From Candidatus Wolfebacteria bacterium (GTDB lineage: Bacteria; Patescibacteriota; Minisyncoccia; UBA6257; UBA9933), in contig JAPLZW010000012.1 of the NCBI GenBank assembly GCA_026394835.1, positions 1 through 27,037 of the forward strand: a stretch of DNA of 27,037 nt, in the 5' to 3' direction. Each line of letters starts with the position of its first letter. The stretch's first letter is position 1. Positions 14,420 to 21,217 of the stretch are shown one piece after another. Made by a program: the position numbers and the translations under genes. Under the pieces are notes generated by a model. It did no database searches. It was not told the origin of the DNA and saw only the letters and a program-made list of their open reading frames with translations.

Positions 14420-15010
14420 CTATCGACATGGAATGCCGTTAAAACTTCCGTATTGCCGGCAGGCCCAGGCTCGATACTCCGGACCTTGGGGATCGAGCCA
14501 TTGTTGCTGGCTCTGCCCCGGGAAGCTTGGAGGGTTTACCGGCAGCGATCCGCGGCCAGCCCATGCGTCGTAGCTTGGGCCGGTGGAGTATGTGCCGTAG
14601 TAGGAATTGTTGCCGTAATTGTATCCATTCCCATAAGACACACTTTCCTTGACGGTGGTGGGGCATGGTTCGCCAGTCTTGTCGCTGGCGTAAGTCTTGG
14701 TGCCTCCTAAGACAGGAACCCCGAGGATGTCCAGTGAGTCTGTCCGGATGCAGTGCGTCCGGACATCGTTGGTGACTACGGCTCGGTACTGCGCAATTTG
14801 GCTCGCGCAGCCGGCGATGGTAATGGTGATAATGACGGCCATCGTGATGGCTGCGACCGCCTTCCATGCCGCAAGGGAAAGCTGTTTGATCCACGGTTTC
14901 GCGACCCATCCGATAGCGATCCATGCCAAGAAGCAGCCAATGAGCCACATGAACATATTCCCGAATACTACCTGGCTGCCATCACCTCGACGAGTTATCA
15001 TCTTGCTCAT
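14420..15010 (-). CDS. Two-helix membrane protein with a lipobox-like second helix, unknown function
   Basis: I do not recognise this gene. The start is ATG 15010, preceded by AAGGAGG at ideal spacing and overlapping the upstream stop as ATGA. The frame further upstream is not used. The 196-residue protein starts MSKMITRRGDGSQVVFG. It has a first hydrophobic segment (MFMWLIGCFLAWIAIGWVA) and a second (AVAAITMAVIITITIAGCAS) that ends like a lipobox, but it is internal. The outer part has Cys residues and a Tyr/Asn/Gly-rich segment (YGNGYNYGNNSYYGTYS), ending YGSFNGIPCR. It forms an operon with a 48-codon membrane ORF. GC-rich codons and a strong SD set it apart from neighbours. Confidence 0.7.
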   Translation of the reverse strand: MSKMITRRGDGSQVVFGNMFMWLIGCFLAWIAIGWVAKPWIKQLSLAAWKAVAAITMAVIITITIAGCASQIAQYRAVVTNDVRTHCIRTDSLDILGVPVLGGTKTYASDKTGEPCPTTVKESVSYGNGYNYGNNSYYGTYSTGPSYDAWAGRGSLPVNPPSFPGQSQQQWLDPQGPEYRAWACRQYGSFNGIPCR

Positions 15011-15153
15011 CTCATCCTCCTTGTCGACGCGAAGCCGACGAGAGAAAGAAAGAATCCACAAATAGTCAGGGTGGCGAGCCCCAAGAAAAACAACACCGCG
15101 CACCCACAAGCCTTAAGCTTGCTGGGCTGGTTGGACTGTTCTTTTTTAGACAT
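15007..15153 (-). CDS. Small membrane protein (48 aa), translationally coupled to next gene
   Basis: From ATG 15153 the minus strand reads MSKKEQSNQPSKLKACGCAV, then one hydrophobic helix (about residues 17-40) and a basic end STRRMR. A consensus SD (GGAGGAAGAT, 15154-15163) precedes it. Its TGA overlaps the ATG of the following gene (ATGA, 15007-15010), which indicates coupling. A clear promoter lies at 15222-15250. Three Cys residues lie near the membrane. Function is unknown. Signals around it make a real gene likely despite its size. Confidence 0.75.
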   Translation of the reverse strand: MSKKEQSNQPSKLKACGCAVLFFLGLATLTICGFFLSLVGFASTRRMR

Positions 15154-15170
15154 ATCTTCCTCCTGTACAG

Positions 15171-15186
15171 AAGCGCTTTTGCGCTT
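15171..15186 (-). promoter_or_regulatory. 5'-UTR hairpin next to the SD
   Basis: AAGCGC-tttt-GCGCTT is a perfect 6-bp stem located 7 bp upstream of the SD of the small membrane ORF, in the leader of the operon. It could affect mRNA stability or ribosome access. Confidence 0.4.
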
Positions 15187-15221
15187 TAATGAAATGTTCA
15201 GTCGATATTCAGTGTCTTTAT

Positions 15222-15250
15222 AATATACACCATTTTATTTAAAAAGTCAA
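15222..15250 (-). promoter_or_regulatory. Consensus sigma70-type promoter of the membrane operon
   Basis: Minus strand: TTGACT (15245-15250), exactly 17 bp, TATATT (15222-15227). It is one of the best promoters in the window. It gives a leader of about 60 nt containing the hairpin at 15171-15186. Confidence 0.7.
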
Positions 15251-15303
15251 ACAGCTCTTGTTTTGCTTTGTATTAGGAAATAAACTAATAAGAACGTTCG
15301 TAA

Positions 15304-15344
15304 TATCAGCATAAATCAGTTGAAATCCGCATAAATCAGCGTTT
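15304..15344. repeat. ATAAATCAG direct repeats upstream of pilB/gspE
   Basis: ATCAGCATAAATCAG and ATCCGCATAAATCAGCG repeat the core GCATAAATCAG. The same unit occurs inside iscS (1957-2001). It ends just before the ATG at 15349. Confidence 0.5.
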
Positions 15345-15348
15345 TAAG

Positions 15349-17040
15349 ATGCAAGCAAAAAAATCGGTCATTGATGAAAAATTGGCGGAACTCCGGTGCG
15401 AAGCCGAGGAGCGGGACGCGGAACGCCGCGCCCAAAAAAACAGCCTTCCCTATCTTGACGCCAAATCGGCTCCTGTTAATGTCGATGCCATGGCTTTAAT
15501 TTCCGAGGAATCCGCGCTGAAAGCGAAACTCGCCATTATTGAGGCAAAGCCGCAAGAGAGCGGGTTGTCGATCGCGGTTTTTGATCCCGCGCTTCCCGAA
15601 ACCAAAGAAGTTCTCTCGGGTCTTGAAACTAAAGGATACAAAATTTCGCTTTTTGTGGTTTCTTTGAGCAGCCTGAGGCACCTTTTGGATTTTTATAAAT
15701 TCGTTTCTTCGGCTCAGGAAAAAATCACCGGCTCGGTAAATATAGAGGAGAGCAAGCTCCAGGAAATTTTAAAAAATCTTACTTCTTTTGACGGCGTCAA
15801 GAAATCCGTCGCCGCGCTCAACTTCTCGGAAACCGACACTAGTAATTTTTTGGAAGTGATTTTAGCGGGCGCTTTATTTTTACGCGCTTCGGATATCCAT
15901 CTTGAACCCGAAGAGACTGTAGTTAAATTCCGCTTAAGGATTGACGGCTTGCTGCACGATGTCCTTGAAGTCCAAAAAACCGCCTATTCTCACTTACTCT
16001 CAAGGATAAAACTTCTGTCCGAGCTGAAGCTTAATGTCCATGGCGAGCCCCAGGATGGCCGCTTCTCCATAAAGCTTTCCGGAAAAGAAATTGAGGTTAG
16101 GGTCGCGGTCGCGCCCGTGGAATTCGGGGAAGTTATCGTGATGAGGCTTTTGGACCCGGACGCCATCAATATTAATTTGAAAGAATTGGGCTTGCGCGCG
16201 GATGATCTGGAAATTATCGAAAAAGAATTAATAAGGCCGAACGGCATGATTTTGAATACCGGGCCTACCGGCTCCGGAAAAACCACAACGCTCTACGCTT
16301 TTTTGAAGCACAAACAAAATTCGGAGATAAAAATTATCACCATAGAAGATCCGATAGAATACAAGATTCATGGCATTGAGCAGACTCAAGTGGACGAAGA
16401 GTCCGGTTATGGGTTTGCGGATGGTTTGAAATCATTAATGCGCCAGGATCCGGACGTTCTTTTGGTTGGTGAGATCCGGGACAAGGAAACCGCGGAAATC
16501 GGCATTCAGGCCGCCCTGACGGGGCACCTGGTTTTCTCAACCGTTCATGCGAATGAAGCTGCCGGCGCGATTCCCCGCTTACTCGATTTGGGAGTGCGCC
16601 CGACAAGCATCGGTCCGGCTGTGAATATGATTATCGGCCAGAGGCTGGTCCGCCGGCTTTGCGGATTTTGTAAAATAAAAGACGAGCCTTCGGAAGATTT
16701 AAAAAATAAAATCAAAAAATTCCTGGCAGGCTTGCCGCAGAGAGTAAAAAAGGAAGATTTCAAAGAAGTAAAAGTTTTTAAGCGCAAAGGCTGTGATAAA
16801 TGCAATGGCTTTGGCTACAAGGGAAGAACTGCGATTTACGAACTGATGCCTGTCGGCGCCAAGATTGAGGAAATGATAAACAAAGACACCGGAGAAGCCA
16901 CGCTTCAGGAGTATGCCATTAAAAATGGAATGGTCACGATGCAGTTTGACGGGATATTAAAGGTGATCTCCGGGGAGACTACTTTTGACGAAGTGGAGTC
17001 TGCGACCGGTCCGATCGAGTGGGAAGATTTTTTGAAATAA
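15349..17040 (+). CDS. Type IV pilus / type II secretion ATPase (PilB/GspE)
   Basis: The hexameric motor that drives pilin assembly. In the 563-residue protein, the N-terminal ~160 residues are variable (starting with a charged helix). Then come the N2 domain (RASDIHLEPEETVVKFRLRIDG), Walker A GPTGSGKTTT (305-314), Asp box TIEDPIEY (331-338), Walker B DVLLVGEIRD (369-378) and His box TGHLVFSTVHAN (391-402). A zinc-binding Cys tetrad follows (CGFC at 438-441, CDKC at 482-485). The Cys tetrad is typical of assembly ATPases (PilB/GspE), not retraction ATPases (PilT). The pilin-LamG gene at 3157 is a possible substrate. Other pilus genes are outside the window. Confidence 0.95.
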   Translation: MQAKKSVIDEKLAELRCEAEERDAERRAQKNSLPYLDAKSAPVNVDAMALISEESALKAKLAIIEAKPQESGLSIAVFDPALPETKEVLSGLETKGYKISLFVVSLSSLRHLLDFYKFVSSAQEKITGSVNIEESKLQEILKNLTSFDGVKKSVAALNFSETDTSNFLEVILAGALFLRASDIHLEPEETVVKFRLRIDGLLHDVLEVQKTAYSHLLSRIKLLSELKLNVHGEPQDGRFSIKLSGKEIEVRVAVAPVEFGEVIVMRLLDPDAININLKELGLRADDLEIIEKELIRPNGMILNTGPTGSGKTTTLYAFLKHKQNSEIKIITIEDPIEYKIHGIEQTQVDEESGYGFADGLKSLMRQDPDVLLVGEIRDKETAEIGIQAALTGHLVFSTVHANEAAGAIPRLLDLGVRPTSIGPAVNMIIGQRLVRRLCGFCKIKDEPSEDLKNKIKKFLAGLPQRVKKEDFKEVKVFKRKGCDKCNGFGYKGRTAIYELMPVGAKIEEMINKDTGEATLQEYAIKNGMVTMQFDGILKVISGETTFDEVESATGPIEWEDFLK

Positions 17041-17191
17041 AAAAAAGAACTGTCTGAGCCTGTGGGCAATTTTAGATCCTTGAGCAAGGAAATCAAGAAC
17101 TTCTTCGAGGCTTAGCTCAGTCGGAACCAAGCTGGCCAATAGCTAAAAGAAATTCCCATTGTTCGCCCACAGAATTAGGCAGTCCTTTTTT
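17041..17191 (+). ncRNA. Candidate structured RNA ending in a terminator
   Basis: The ends of this 150-nt stretch pair in register: AAAAAAG-a-ACTGTCT with AGGCAGT-c-CTTTTTT, then after an internal loop CTGTGGGC with GCCCACAG, then AAT with ATT after a bulge. Inside are a hairpin CCTT-GAGC-AAGG (17076-17087) and an apical TTAGCT...AGCTAA stem. A closing stem with bulges, a large central region and a terminal hairpin recall 6S-type RNAs, but no conserved 6S sequence is claimed. The T6 run at 17186-17191 would terminate transcription on the plus strand. It may be a stand-alone RNA or simply an elaborate pilB/gspE terminator. Confidence 0.45.
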
Positions 17192-17192
17192 A

Positions 17193-17276
17193 TCCCGTTA
17201 AAGGTTGGCCCGACACCCCAATATTGTTAGATGGGGATTTAATGGTAAACTGTGGTCAGGCTAACTTTCAACGGGA
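17193..17276. repeat. Long imperfect hairpin upstream of ruvB
   Basis: TCCCGTT (17193-17199) pairs with AACGGGA (17270-17276). Pairing continues inward with bulges (AAAG/CTTT, GGCC/GGCT and CGAC/GTCA regions), and CCCC/GGGG closes an inner loop. It lies between the structured RNA and the ruvB start and could be a ruvB leader structure or a decayed repeat element. Confidence 0.4.
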
Positions 17277-17321
17277 CCATCTCTTTAAATTCTCCAAAAA
17301 GTGTAGCACAGTTTTTCTCAA

Positions 17322-18239
17322 ATGTCAACCCAACCTAAAAACAGCCAGGAAAATCCCGAAGACCGGATGATAGACTCGGTTTTGCGGCCTTCCACATGGA
17401 AGGATTATATCGGGCAGGAAAAAATCAAAGAAAATCTGAAACTTATTCTTAAGGCCGCGGCGAAACGGAAAGAGCCTTCCGACCATCTGCTTTTTTGCGG
17501 CCAGACCGGGCTGGGTAAAACCACCTTGGCGTATCTTACCGCCAAAGAAATGGGCGCGGATATAAAAATCACTTCCGGGCCGGCCTTGGAAAAGGCCGGA
17601 GATATCGCCTCCATTCTTTCCAGCCTTGAAAAAAACGATATTCTTTTTATTGACGAGTGCCATAGGCTGAACCGCACGATAGAAGAAGTTCTTTATCCGG
17701 CAATGGAATTTCGGAAGCTTCATCTTGTGATGGGCAAAGGTTTGGGCGCGAGGATGATTTCTTTGGACTTGCCGCCTTTCACTTTGATTGCCGCCACGAC
17801 TCGGGTGGATATGCTTTCGTCCCCTCTCCGCTCCCGCTTTGGCGCGATTTTCCGGTTGGATTATTACAACCACCCCGAAATCGAAGAAATCATCAAGCGC
17901 TCAGCTGCTTTGATTGGCGTTGAAATAGAACCCGAAGCCACCGCGATTATCGCGAAGGCTTAAGCGATAAATAAAGACGCGGCAATAAAGATTTTAGACA
18001 TGCTGGATGTTGATTCTTTGGGGCTTGAATCCGCGGACAGAAAACTTTTGGAAACAATTATTAAAAAATTCAGGAACCGGCCGGTCGGTTTAAATACTTT
18101 AGCTGCCGCGTTGGGCGAGGAAAAAGCCGTGGTGGAAGAGATGTATGAACCTTATCTCTTGAAAATCGGGATGCTGCAAAGAACGCCTTCGGGCAGAGTG
18201 GCAACCGAAGCCGCTTATCGGCACTTGGGATTGTTATAA
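17322..18239 (+). pseudogene. ruvB: Holliday junction helicase RuvB, interrupted by a stop and internal deletion
   Basis: The AAA+ motor of branch migration. The first part (17322-17963) has RPSTWKDYIGQEKIKENL, Walker A GQTGLGKT (60-67), Walker B LFIDECH (108-114), sensor 1 and arginine-finger region IAATTRVDMLSSPLRSRFG, up to EATAIIAKA, then TAA. The same frame continues at once (AINKDAAIKILDMLDVDSLGLE...) to the normal winged-helix end PVGLNTLAAALGEE...LQRTPSGRVATEAAY. Compared with the family pattern, about 24 residues containing sensor 2 (RGTPRIANRLLRRVRDFA) are absent at the break and cannot be found in another frame. This is therefore a deletion plus stop, not just a nonsense change. 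It is probably non-functional unless the assembly is wrong. Confidence 0.88.
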
Positions 18240-18246
18240 TTAACTC

Positions 18247-18813
18247 ATGGTTATAATCAGCGAGTTTCTTCCTAATCCTGCCGGTTTAGATGCCGACGGT
18301 GAATTTATTGAACTCTATAATAATGGCGCTGGGGCTACTGATTTATCCGGTTGGAAGCTGAAGGACGCGGCGAATAAAACTTTTAAATTCCCCGCTGGTT
18401 TTAATATCGGGGCCGATGAATATATATCACTCCCCTATTCCCAGACGAAAATTTCTTTAAATAATAACGGCGAGAAACTTTTTCTTTTTGATAATCAAAG
18501 TAATTTAATCTCACAAGCGGAATATGCCGGCACGGCCGCAGCCGGAGAATCTTTAATAAAGCAGGGAGATAAATTTGTTTTTACGATAAAGCCCACTCCC
18601 GGCAAAGCGAATATTTACGAAATAAAACAGGCCGCGGGTTCAAATTCCCAAAAAACGGAAATCGCGAGTGTGCCCGCTAATGCTTCCCTGCTCGCTTCGG
18701 CCCAGGGATTTTGGCCGCAGGTTTTCTTGATTGATGTTTTACTCTCATTGATTTTAGCGGTGTTCTTTGTAATCATTTGGAGGAAAATCAGCGCCGAAGA
18801 TAATAATCCGTAA
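18247..18813 (+). CDS. Lamin-tail-domain protein with C-terminal membrane anchor
   Basis: Residues 1-~115 form a lamin tail domain (LTD), an Ig-like fold: VIISEFLPNPAGLDADGEFIELYNNG, DLSGWKLKD, FKFPAGFNIGADEYISL and AEYAGTAAAGESLIKQ. A Ser/Ala linker and a single C-terminal helix (FLIDVLLSLILAVFFVIIW) followed by RK suggest membrane anchoring with the tail inside. Secreted LTD proteins normally have an N-terminal signal peptide; none is present, and an in-frame stop (18241-18243) just before ATG 18247 rules out extension. The gene begins 7 bp after the broken ruvB, so its 5' end may have been lost. Length is 188 residues. Confidence 0.8.
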   Translation: MVIISEFLPNPAGLDADGEFIELYNNGAGATDLSGWKLKDAANKTFKFPAGFNIGADEYISLPYSQTKISLNNNGEKLFLFDNQSNLISQAEYAGTAAAGESLIKQGDKFVFTIKPTPGKANIYEIKQAAGSNSQKTEIASVPANASLLASAQGFWPQVFLIDVLLSLILAVFFVIIWRKISAEDNNP

Positions 18814-18832
18814 AAATTTTAAAAGTTGTGGA

Positions 18833-18872
18833 ATATAACAAATCATTGACGATCGTCAATAGTTTGTTATAT
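18833..18872. promoter_or_regulatory. 40-bp palindrome: terminator and/or tsaE promoter-operator
   Basis: The arms 18833-18852 and 18853-18872 are complementary with one mismatch and one G-U. The centre ATTGACGATCGTCAAT is a perfect 16-bp palindrome and the outer part is ATATAACAAA/TTTGTTATAT. A short T5 run follows, so it could terminate the LTD gene transcript. It also contains TTGACG (18846-18851) and TTATAT (18867-18872), spacing 15, upstream of the tsaE ATG, so it could be an operator-promoter. Both roles may coexist. Confidence 0.55.
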
Positions 18873-18891
18873 CTTTTTGAAAATTATCAAT

Positions 18892-19359
18892 ATGTGGTTA
18901 GGCACACGAAAGCAAGCACATAAATTAAATTCTCTAAAAGAATCCAAAAAATTAGCCGAAGAACTTGCGGATAAGCTTTCTAAAAAAGCGTCAATTAAGA
19001 ATGCTTTGGTTTTGGCGCTCTCCGGAGATTTAGGCTCCGGGAAAACTACCTTTACGCAAAACTTTTTGCGGCATTTGGGCGTGAAGCAAAAAATTACGAG
19101 CCCCACGTTTGTGCTTCTTAAAAGATATAAGATTTATGATTTAAGATTTAAGAACGCGTATCATGTCGATGCGTACCGGATAAAGAATCCCAAAGAAATG
19201 GATGTGCTGGGTTTTAAGGAGATTCTAAAAAATCCCCGGAATGTCGTTTTAATAGAGTGGGCGGAAAATATAAAAAAAATTCTACCCCGAAATACGATTT
19301 GGCTGAAATTTGAGCACGGCGAAAAGGAAAATATTCGCAAGGTTCAGATGTTTTCGTAG
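18892..19359 (+). CDS. tsaE: tRNA threonylcarbamoyladenosine ATPase TsaE
   Basis: Part of the TsaBDE complex that makes t6A37 on ANN-decoding tRNAs. It has the P-loop GDLGSGKTTFTQNFL, switch-like TSPTFVLLKRY, the YHVDAYRI strand and VLIEWAENI, all TsaE hallmarks. The length from ATG 18892 is 155 residues; a TTG five codons earlier is also in frame. The N-terminal KESKKLAEELADKL helix is typical. If the TTATAT at 18867 is used, the leader would be only about 12 nt. It converges with yraN, with 16 bp of overlapping 3' ends. Confidence 0.93.
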   Translation: MWLGTRKQAHKLNSLKESKKLAEELADKLSKKASIKNALVLALSGDLGSGKTTFTQNFLRHLGVKQKITSPTFVLLKRYKIYDLRFKNAYHVDAYRIKNPKEMDVLGFKEILKNPRNVVLIEWAENIKKILPRNTIWLKFEHGEKENIRKVQMFS

Positions 19360-19730
19360 TGCTTTATTTCATAATTTTTTCCATTTGTTGTCAAGGCTAT
19401 CAAGTCAATTCTCCATCCCCTTTTCTCGTCAATTTTCTCCGGATAATGCCCGGCGTAAAGCTGGGCGGCTTTCTGGGTTTTTAAAATTTTCTGCCGGCTC
19501 ATTTGATCCTCGGGTTTCATGTTGTCATAGTCATTGTCATCGTTATGGTTGCTTACCGTCATCGTTTTTACTTCCACAAAAATCAGGGTTTTGTCCGGCG
19601 CCCTCGCTACAATATCCAGCTCGCCCCAGGGCTTACGGTAATTCCGCTCAAGAATTTTATAGCCCTTGCCGATAAGGTACTCGCAGGCGAGAGTTTCGCC
19701 GTAATTTCCAAGTTCCAATTTTTGTGTCAT
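19344..19730 (-). CDS. YraN/UPF0102 family nuclease-like protein
   Basis: The small PD-(D/E)xK-fold family has the signature LGNYGETLACEYLIGKGYKILERNYR, then GELDIVAR...LIFVEVK with the metal-binding D and ExK, and RIDLIAL later. Between the VEVKT core and the QKILKTQKAAQLYAG helix there is a short low-complexity insert (VSNHNDDNDYDNMKPED), encoded by GTCAT/GTTAT-type repeats. Cellular function of the family is not settled. ATG 19730 lies 16 bp from the divergent LAGLIDADG gene, and the two share overlapping -10 elements. Confidence 0.88.
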   Translation of the reverse strand: MTQKLELGNYGETLACEYLIGKGYKILERNYRKPWGELDIVARAPDKTLIFVEVKTMTVSNHNDDNDYDNMKPEDQMSRQKILKTQKAAQLYAGHYPEKIDEKRGWRIDLIALTTNGKNYEIKHYENI

Positions 19731-19746
19731 TTGTTATAATTATAGT
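19730..19746. promoter_or_regulatory. Overlapping divergent -10 elements (yraN / LAGLIDADG gene)
   Basis: The 16-bp gap contains TGTTATAAT (extended -10, plus strand, TATAAT 19735-19740) and, on the other strand, TATAAT at 19739-19744. Both starts would be nearly leaderless if these are used. Confidence 0.4.
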
Positions 19747-20256
19747 ATGTATCCCGCAGACACATCAAATACGATGTTTACTGATAAACAAAGCGAACAA
19801 AAAGAACCTTTGAGTTGGGAATATATTCGTGGGCTTGTAGACGGAGAAGGTTGTTTTACTTTTTGCCCCGGAAGGAGGAGGGGTAATGGGAAGAAATATA
19901 AAATTCCAACATTCGTGATCGGGATGAATGAGCGGGACGCTTCTTTACTGGAAATGGTTAAAAAAAGTTTAAGATTGCGAAATAAGATATATTACCGGAA
20001 GGGTTCTGGTAAGGATGGTTATAAAAGGGGGTGCGTAGCGGTTTTGATGGTTAGGGAATTTGATCAGTTAAAAGATATTATAATTCCTCTTTTTTATAAA
20101 AAACTAAAAGGCTATAAAGGGGTGCAATTTACTGGGTGGTTAGAAAAAATAGGTAGCGATCCCGATGTCTCTGATAGATTTAAATCTTTGTATAGGCTTT
20201 ATAAGTGGGGAATGTATGACAAGTTGTCTAAATTTACCGAAAAATTTCCTGAATAA
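19747..20256 (+). CDS. Free-standing LAGLIDADG homing endonuclease (single motif)
   Basis: A 169-residue protein with one LAGLIDADG motif YIRGLVDGEGCFTF (about residues 27-40), carrying the catalytic acid E in DGEG. It continues with the fold's PTFVIGMNERDASLLEMVKKSLRL and the later RGCVAVLMVREFDQLKDIIIPLF strand-helix. One motif implies a homodimer. ATG 19747 or the ATG nine codons later (MFTDKQ) may be used. No intron or intein host is visible around it; it sits between yraN and a repeat field. Composition is AT-rich, consistent with mobility. Confidence 0.85.
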   Translation: MYPADTSNTMFTDKQSEQKEPLSWEYIRGLVDGEGCFTFCPGRRRGNGKKYKIPTFVIGMNERDASLLEMVKKSLRLRNKIYYRKGSGKDGYKRGCVAVLMVREFDQLKDIIIPLFYKKLKGYKGVQFTGWLEKIGSDPDVSDRFKSLYRLYKWGMYDKLSKFTEKFPE

Positions 20257-20572
20257 AATTTTTTGCTGTGTAAAACAGCAAACATTGTTTGCGGGTAAAA
20301 CACCCAAAATTTGGTTTAAAATGTTTTACATCTTACAAAGAATTCAGAAAAACGGCCTTTTTAAAAACCAAAGTGAGGTTTCAAGCCATTACCTGATAAT
20401 GGCATGGATACTCACTATGTAGGTTTTAAGCCATTATCGGGTTTTAGAATTTTTGTGTAAAAAATGTTTTACAAAACATGAAGTGAGGTTTTAAGCCACG
20501 ATCGGATCGTGGCTTAAAACCTACATCCGAGTTTCGCGGGAGGGGTGTAAAACATTTGTAAAACAAATCTGC
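20257..20572. repeat. Intergenic repeat field: five TGTAAAACA 9-mers and paired hairpins
   Basis: A 316-bp gap without a convincing gene. TGTAAAACA or its complement occurs at 20269-20277, 20322-20330, 20465-20473, 20546-20554 and 20557-20565. AAGTGAGGTTTYAAGCCA occurs twice (20371 and 20481), GTAGGTTTTAAGCCA once, and its inverse once. One hairpin is AGTGAG...GCCATTA-cctga-TAATGGC...CTCACT (20372-20417). Another has 18-bp arms AGGTTTTAAGCCACGATC/GATCGTGGCTTAAAACCT (about 20485-20521). GCAAAC-att-GTTTGC and GGGT-aaaac-ACCC are smaller. It could be a regulatory array, REP-like units or a recombination site. Confidence 0.7.
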
Positions 20573-20578
20573 TATAAT
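20570..20578 (+). promoter_or_regulatory. Extended -10 promoter of the dedA gene
   Basis: TGCTATAAT matches the extended -10 consensus; no good -35 is seen. Two TGTAAAACA copies lie directly upstream at an 11-bp period (20546, 20557), placed to act as operator or activator sites. The ATG of the DedA gene is 18 bp downstream. Confidence 0.5.
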
Positions 20579-20596
20579 TTATTTATCTACTTGGCT

Positions 20597-21187
20597 ATGG
20601 CTACGACCTCGGTTTTATTCAGTTATCTTACGGCTTGGCTGCCTCTGGGCTATGCGGTTATTTTTGTAGGCTCAATTTTTGAGGGAGACGTAACGCTTTT
20701 TTCCGCCGCGTTTTTGACCCAGCAGGGGATTTTCAACCCGTTTTTTGTATTTATCTTGGCTTTGCTCGGCGCCGAGACAGGGGATTTAATTTGGTATTTC
20801 CTGGGGCGATATTTGAGTAGCCATCACGTTTCAAGTTCTTTAATACATAAATGGATTGGGAAAGCTTCGGGTCCCTTGGACCATCACATAGAGCGCAGAT
20901 TGACGCACACGATTTTAATTTCCAAATTCGCCTACGGGTTTAACCATTTGGCCTTGATGCGCGTCGGCATGAAGGGGATTAAGCTCTCGGAATTTTTAAA
21001 AACCGATATCCTTGCGACATTTCTTTGGGTGCTGGTTGTGGGAGTTTTGGGATACGTATCCGGAGCGTCTTTTGAGCTTGTAAGAGGCTATCTAAAAATG
21101 GCGGAAATAGGACTGCTTATTAGTATCATAATATTTTTCCTATTCTGGCATTATATTATCGCGCGGCAGATGGAAAAAGAATTGTAA
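20597..21187 (+). CDS. DedA/SNARE-associated family membrane protein
   Basis: A polytopic protein of about 196 residues with the DedA plan: an N-terminal helix, GYAVIFVGSIFEGDVTLFSAAFL with the conserved E/D region, GAETGDLIWYFLGRYL (DedA motif with the acidic-Gly-Asp), a central amphipathic segment, HTILISKFAYGFNHLALMRVGMKGIKLSEFL (the F/Y-G-x-R-like region), and C-terminal helices. DedA proteins include undecaprenyl-phosphate and phospholipid transporters. ATG 20597 is preferred over TTG 20591. It is transcribed from the extended -10 at 20570. Confidence 0.85.
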   Translation: MATTSVLFSYLTAWLPLGYAVIFVGSIFEGDVTLFSAAFLTQQGIFNPFFVFILALLGAETGDLIWYFLGRYLSSHHVSSSLIHKWIGKASGPLDHHIERRLTHTILISKFAYGFNHLALMRVGMKGIKLSEFLKTDILATFLWVLVVGVLGYVSGASFELVRGYLKMAEIGLLISIIIFFLFWHYIIARQMEKEL

Positions 21188-21191
21188 AAAA

Positions 21192-21217
21192 AGAAGCCGA
21201 TGGCGTTAGCCACCGGC
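21192..21217 (-). terminator. Terminator overlapping the end of the aldolase-like gene
   Basis: GCCGATGGC-gtta-GCCACCGGC (21196-21217) is a 9-bp stem with one G-U. Read on the minus strand it is followed by TTCTTTTTTT. The stop codon of the gene (21206-21208) lies in the hairpin loop, so termination and stop are compressed. Confidence 0.75.

Noticed and set aside
15011..15109. Upstream extension of the membrane protein ORF
   Set aside because: Overlaps the 48-codon ORF out of frame, while ATG 15010 has a perfect SD.
17098..17130. tRNA gene suggested by GGCTTAGCTCAGTCGG
   Set aside because: No acceptor stem, anticodon arm or T arm follows; only a D-arm-like string.
16957..17139. 60-aa minus-strand ORF in the RNA candidate
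   Set aside because: Translation looks somewhat protein-like but it is antisense to the pilB end and covered by the paired structure.
20165..20422. 85-aa plus-strand ORF
   Set aside because: Begins inside the LAGLIDADG gene in another frame and runs into repeats; no family pattern.
20257..20572. CRISPR array
   Set aside because: Repeats are few, irregularly spaced and palindromic, with no uniform spacers and no cas genes nearby.
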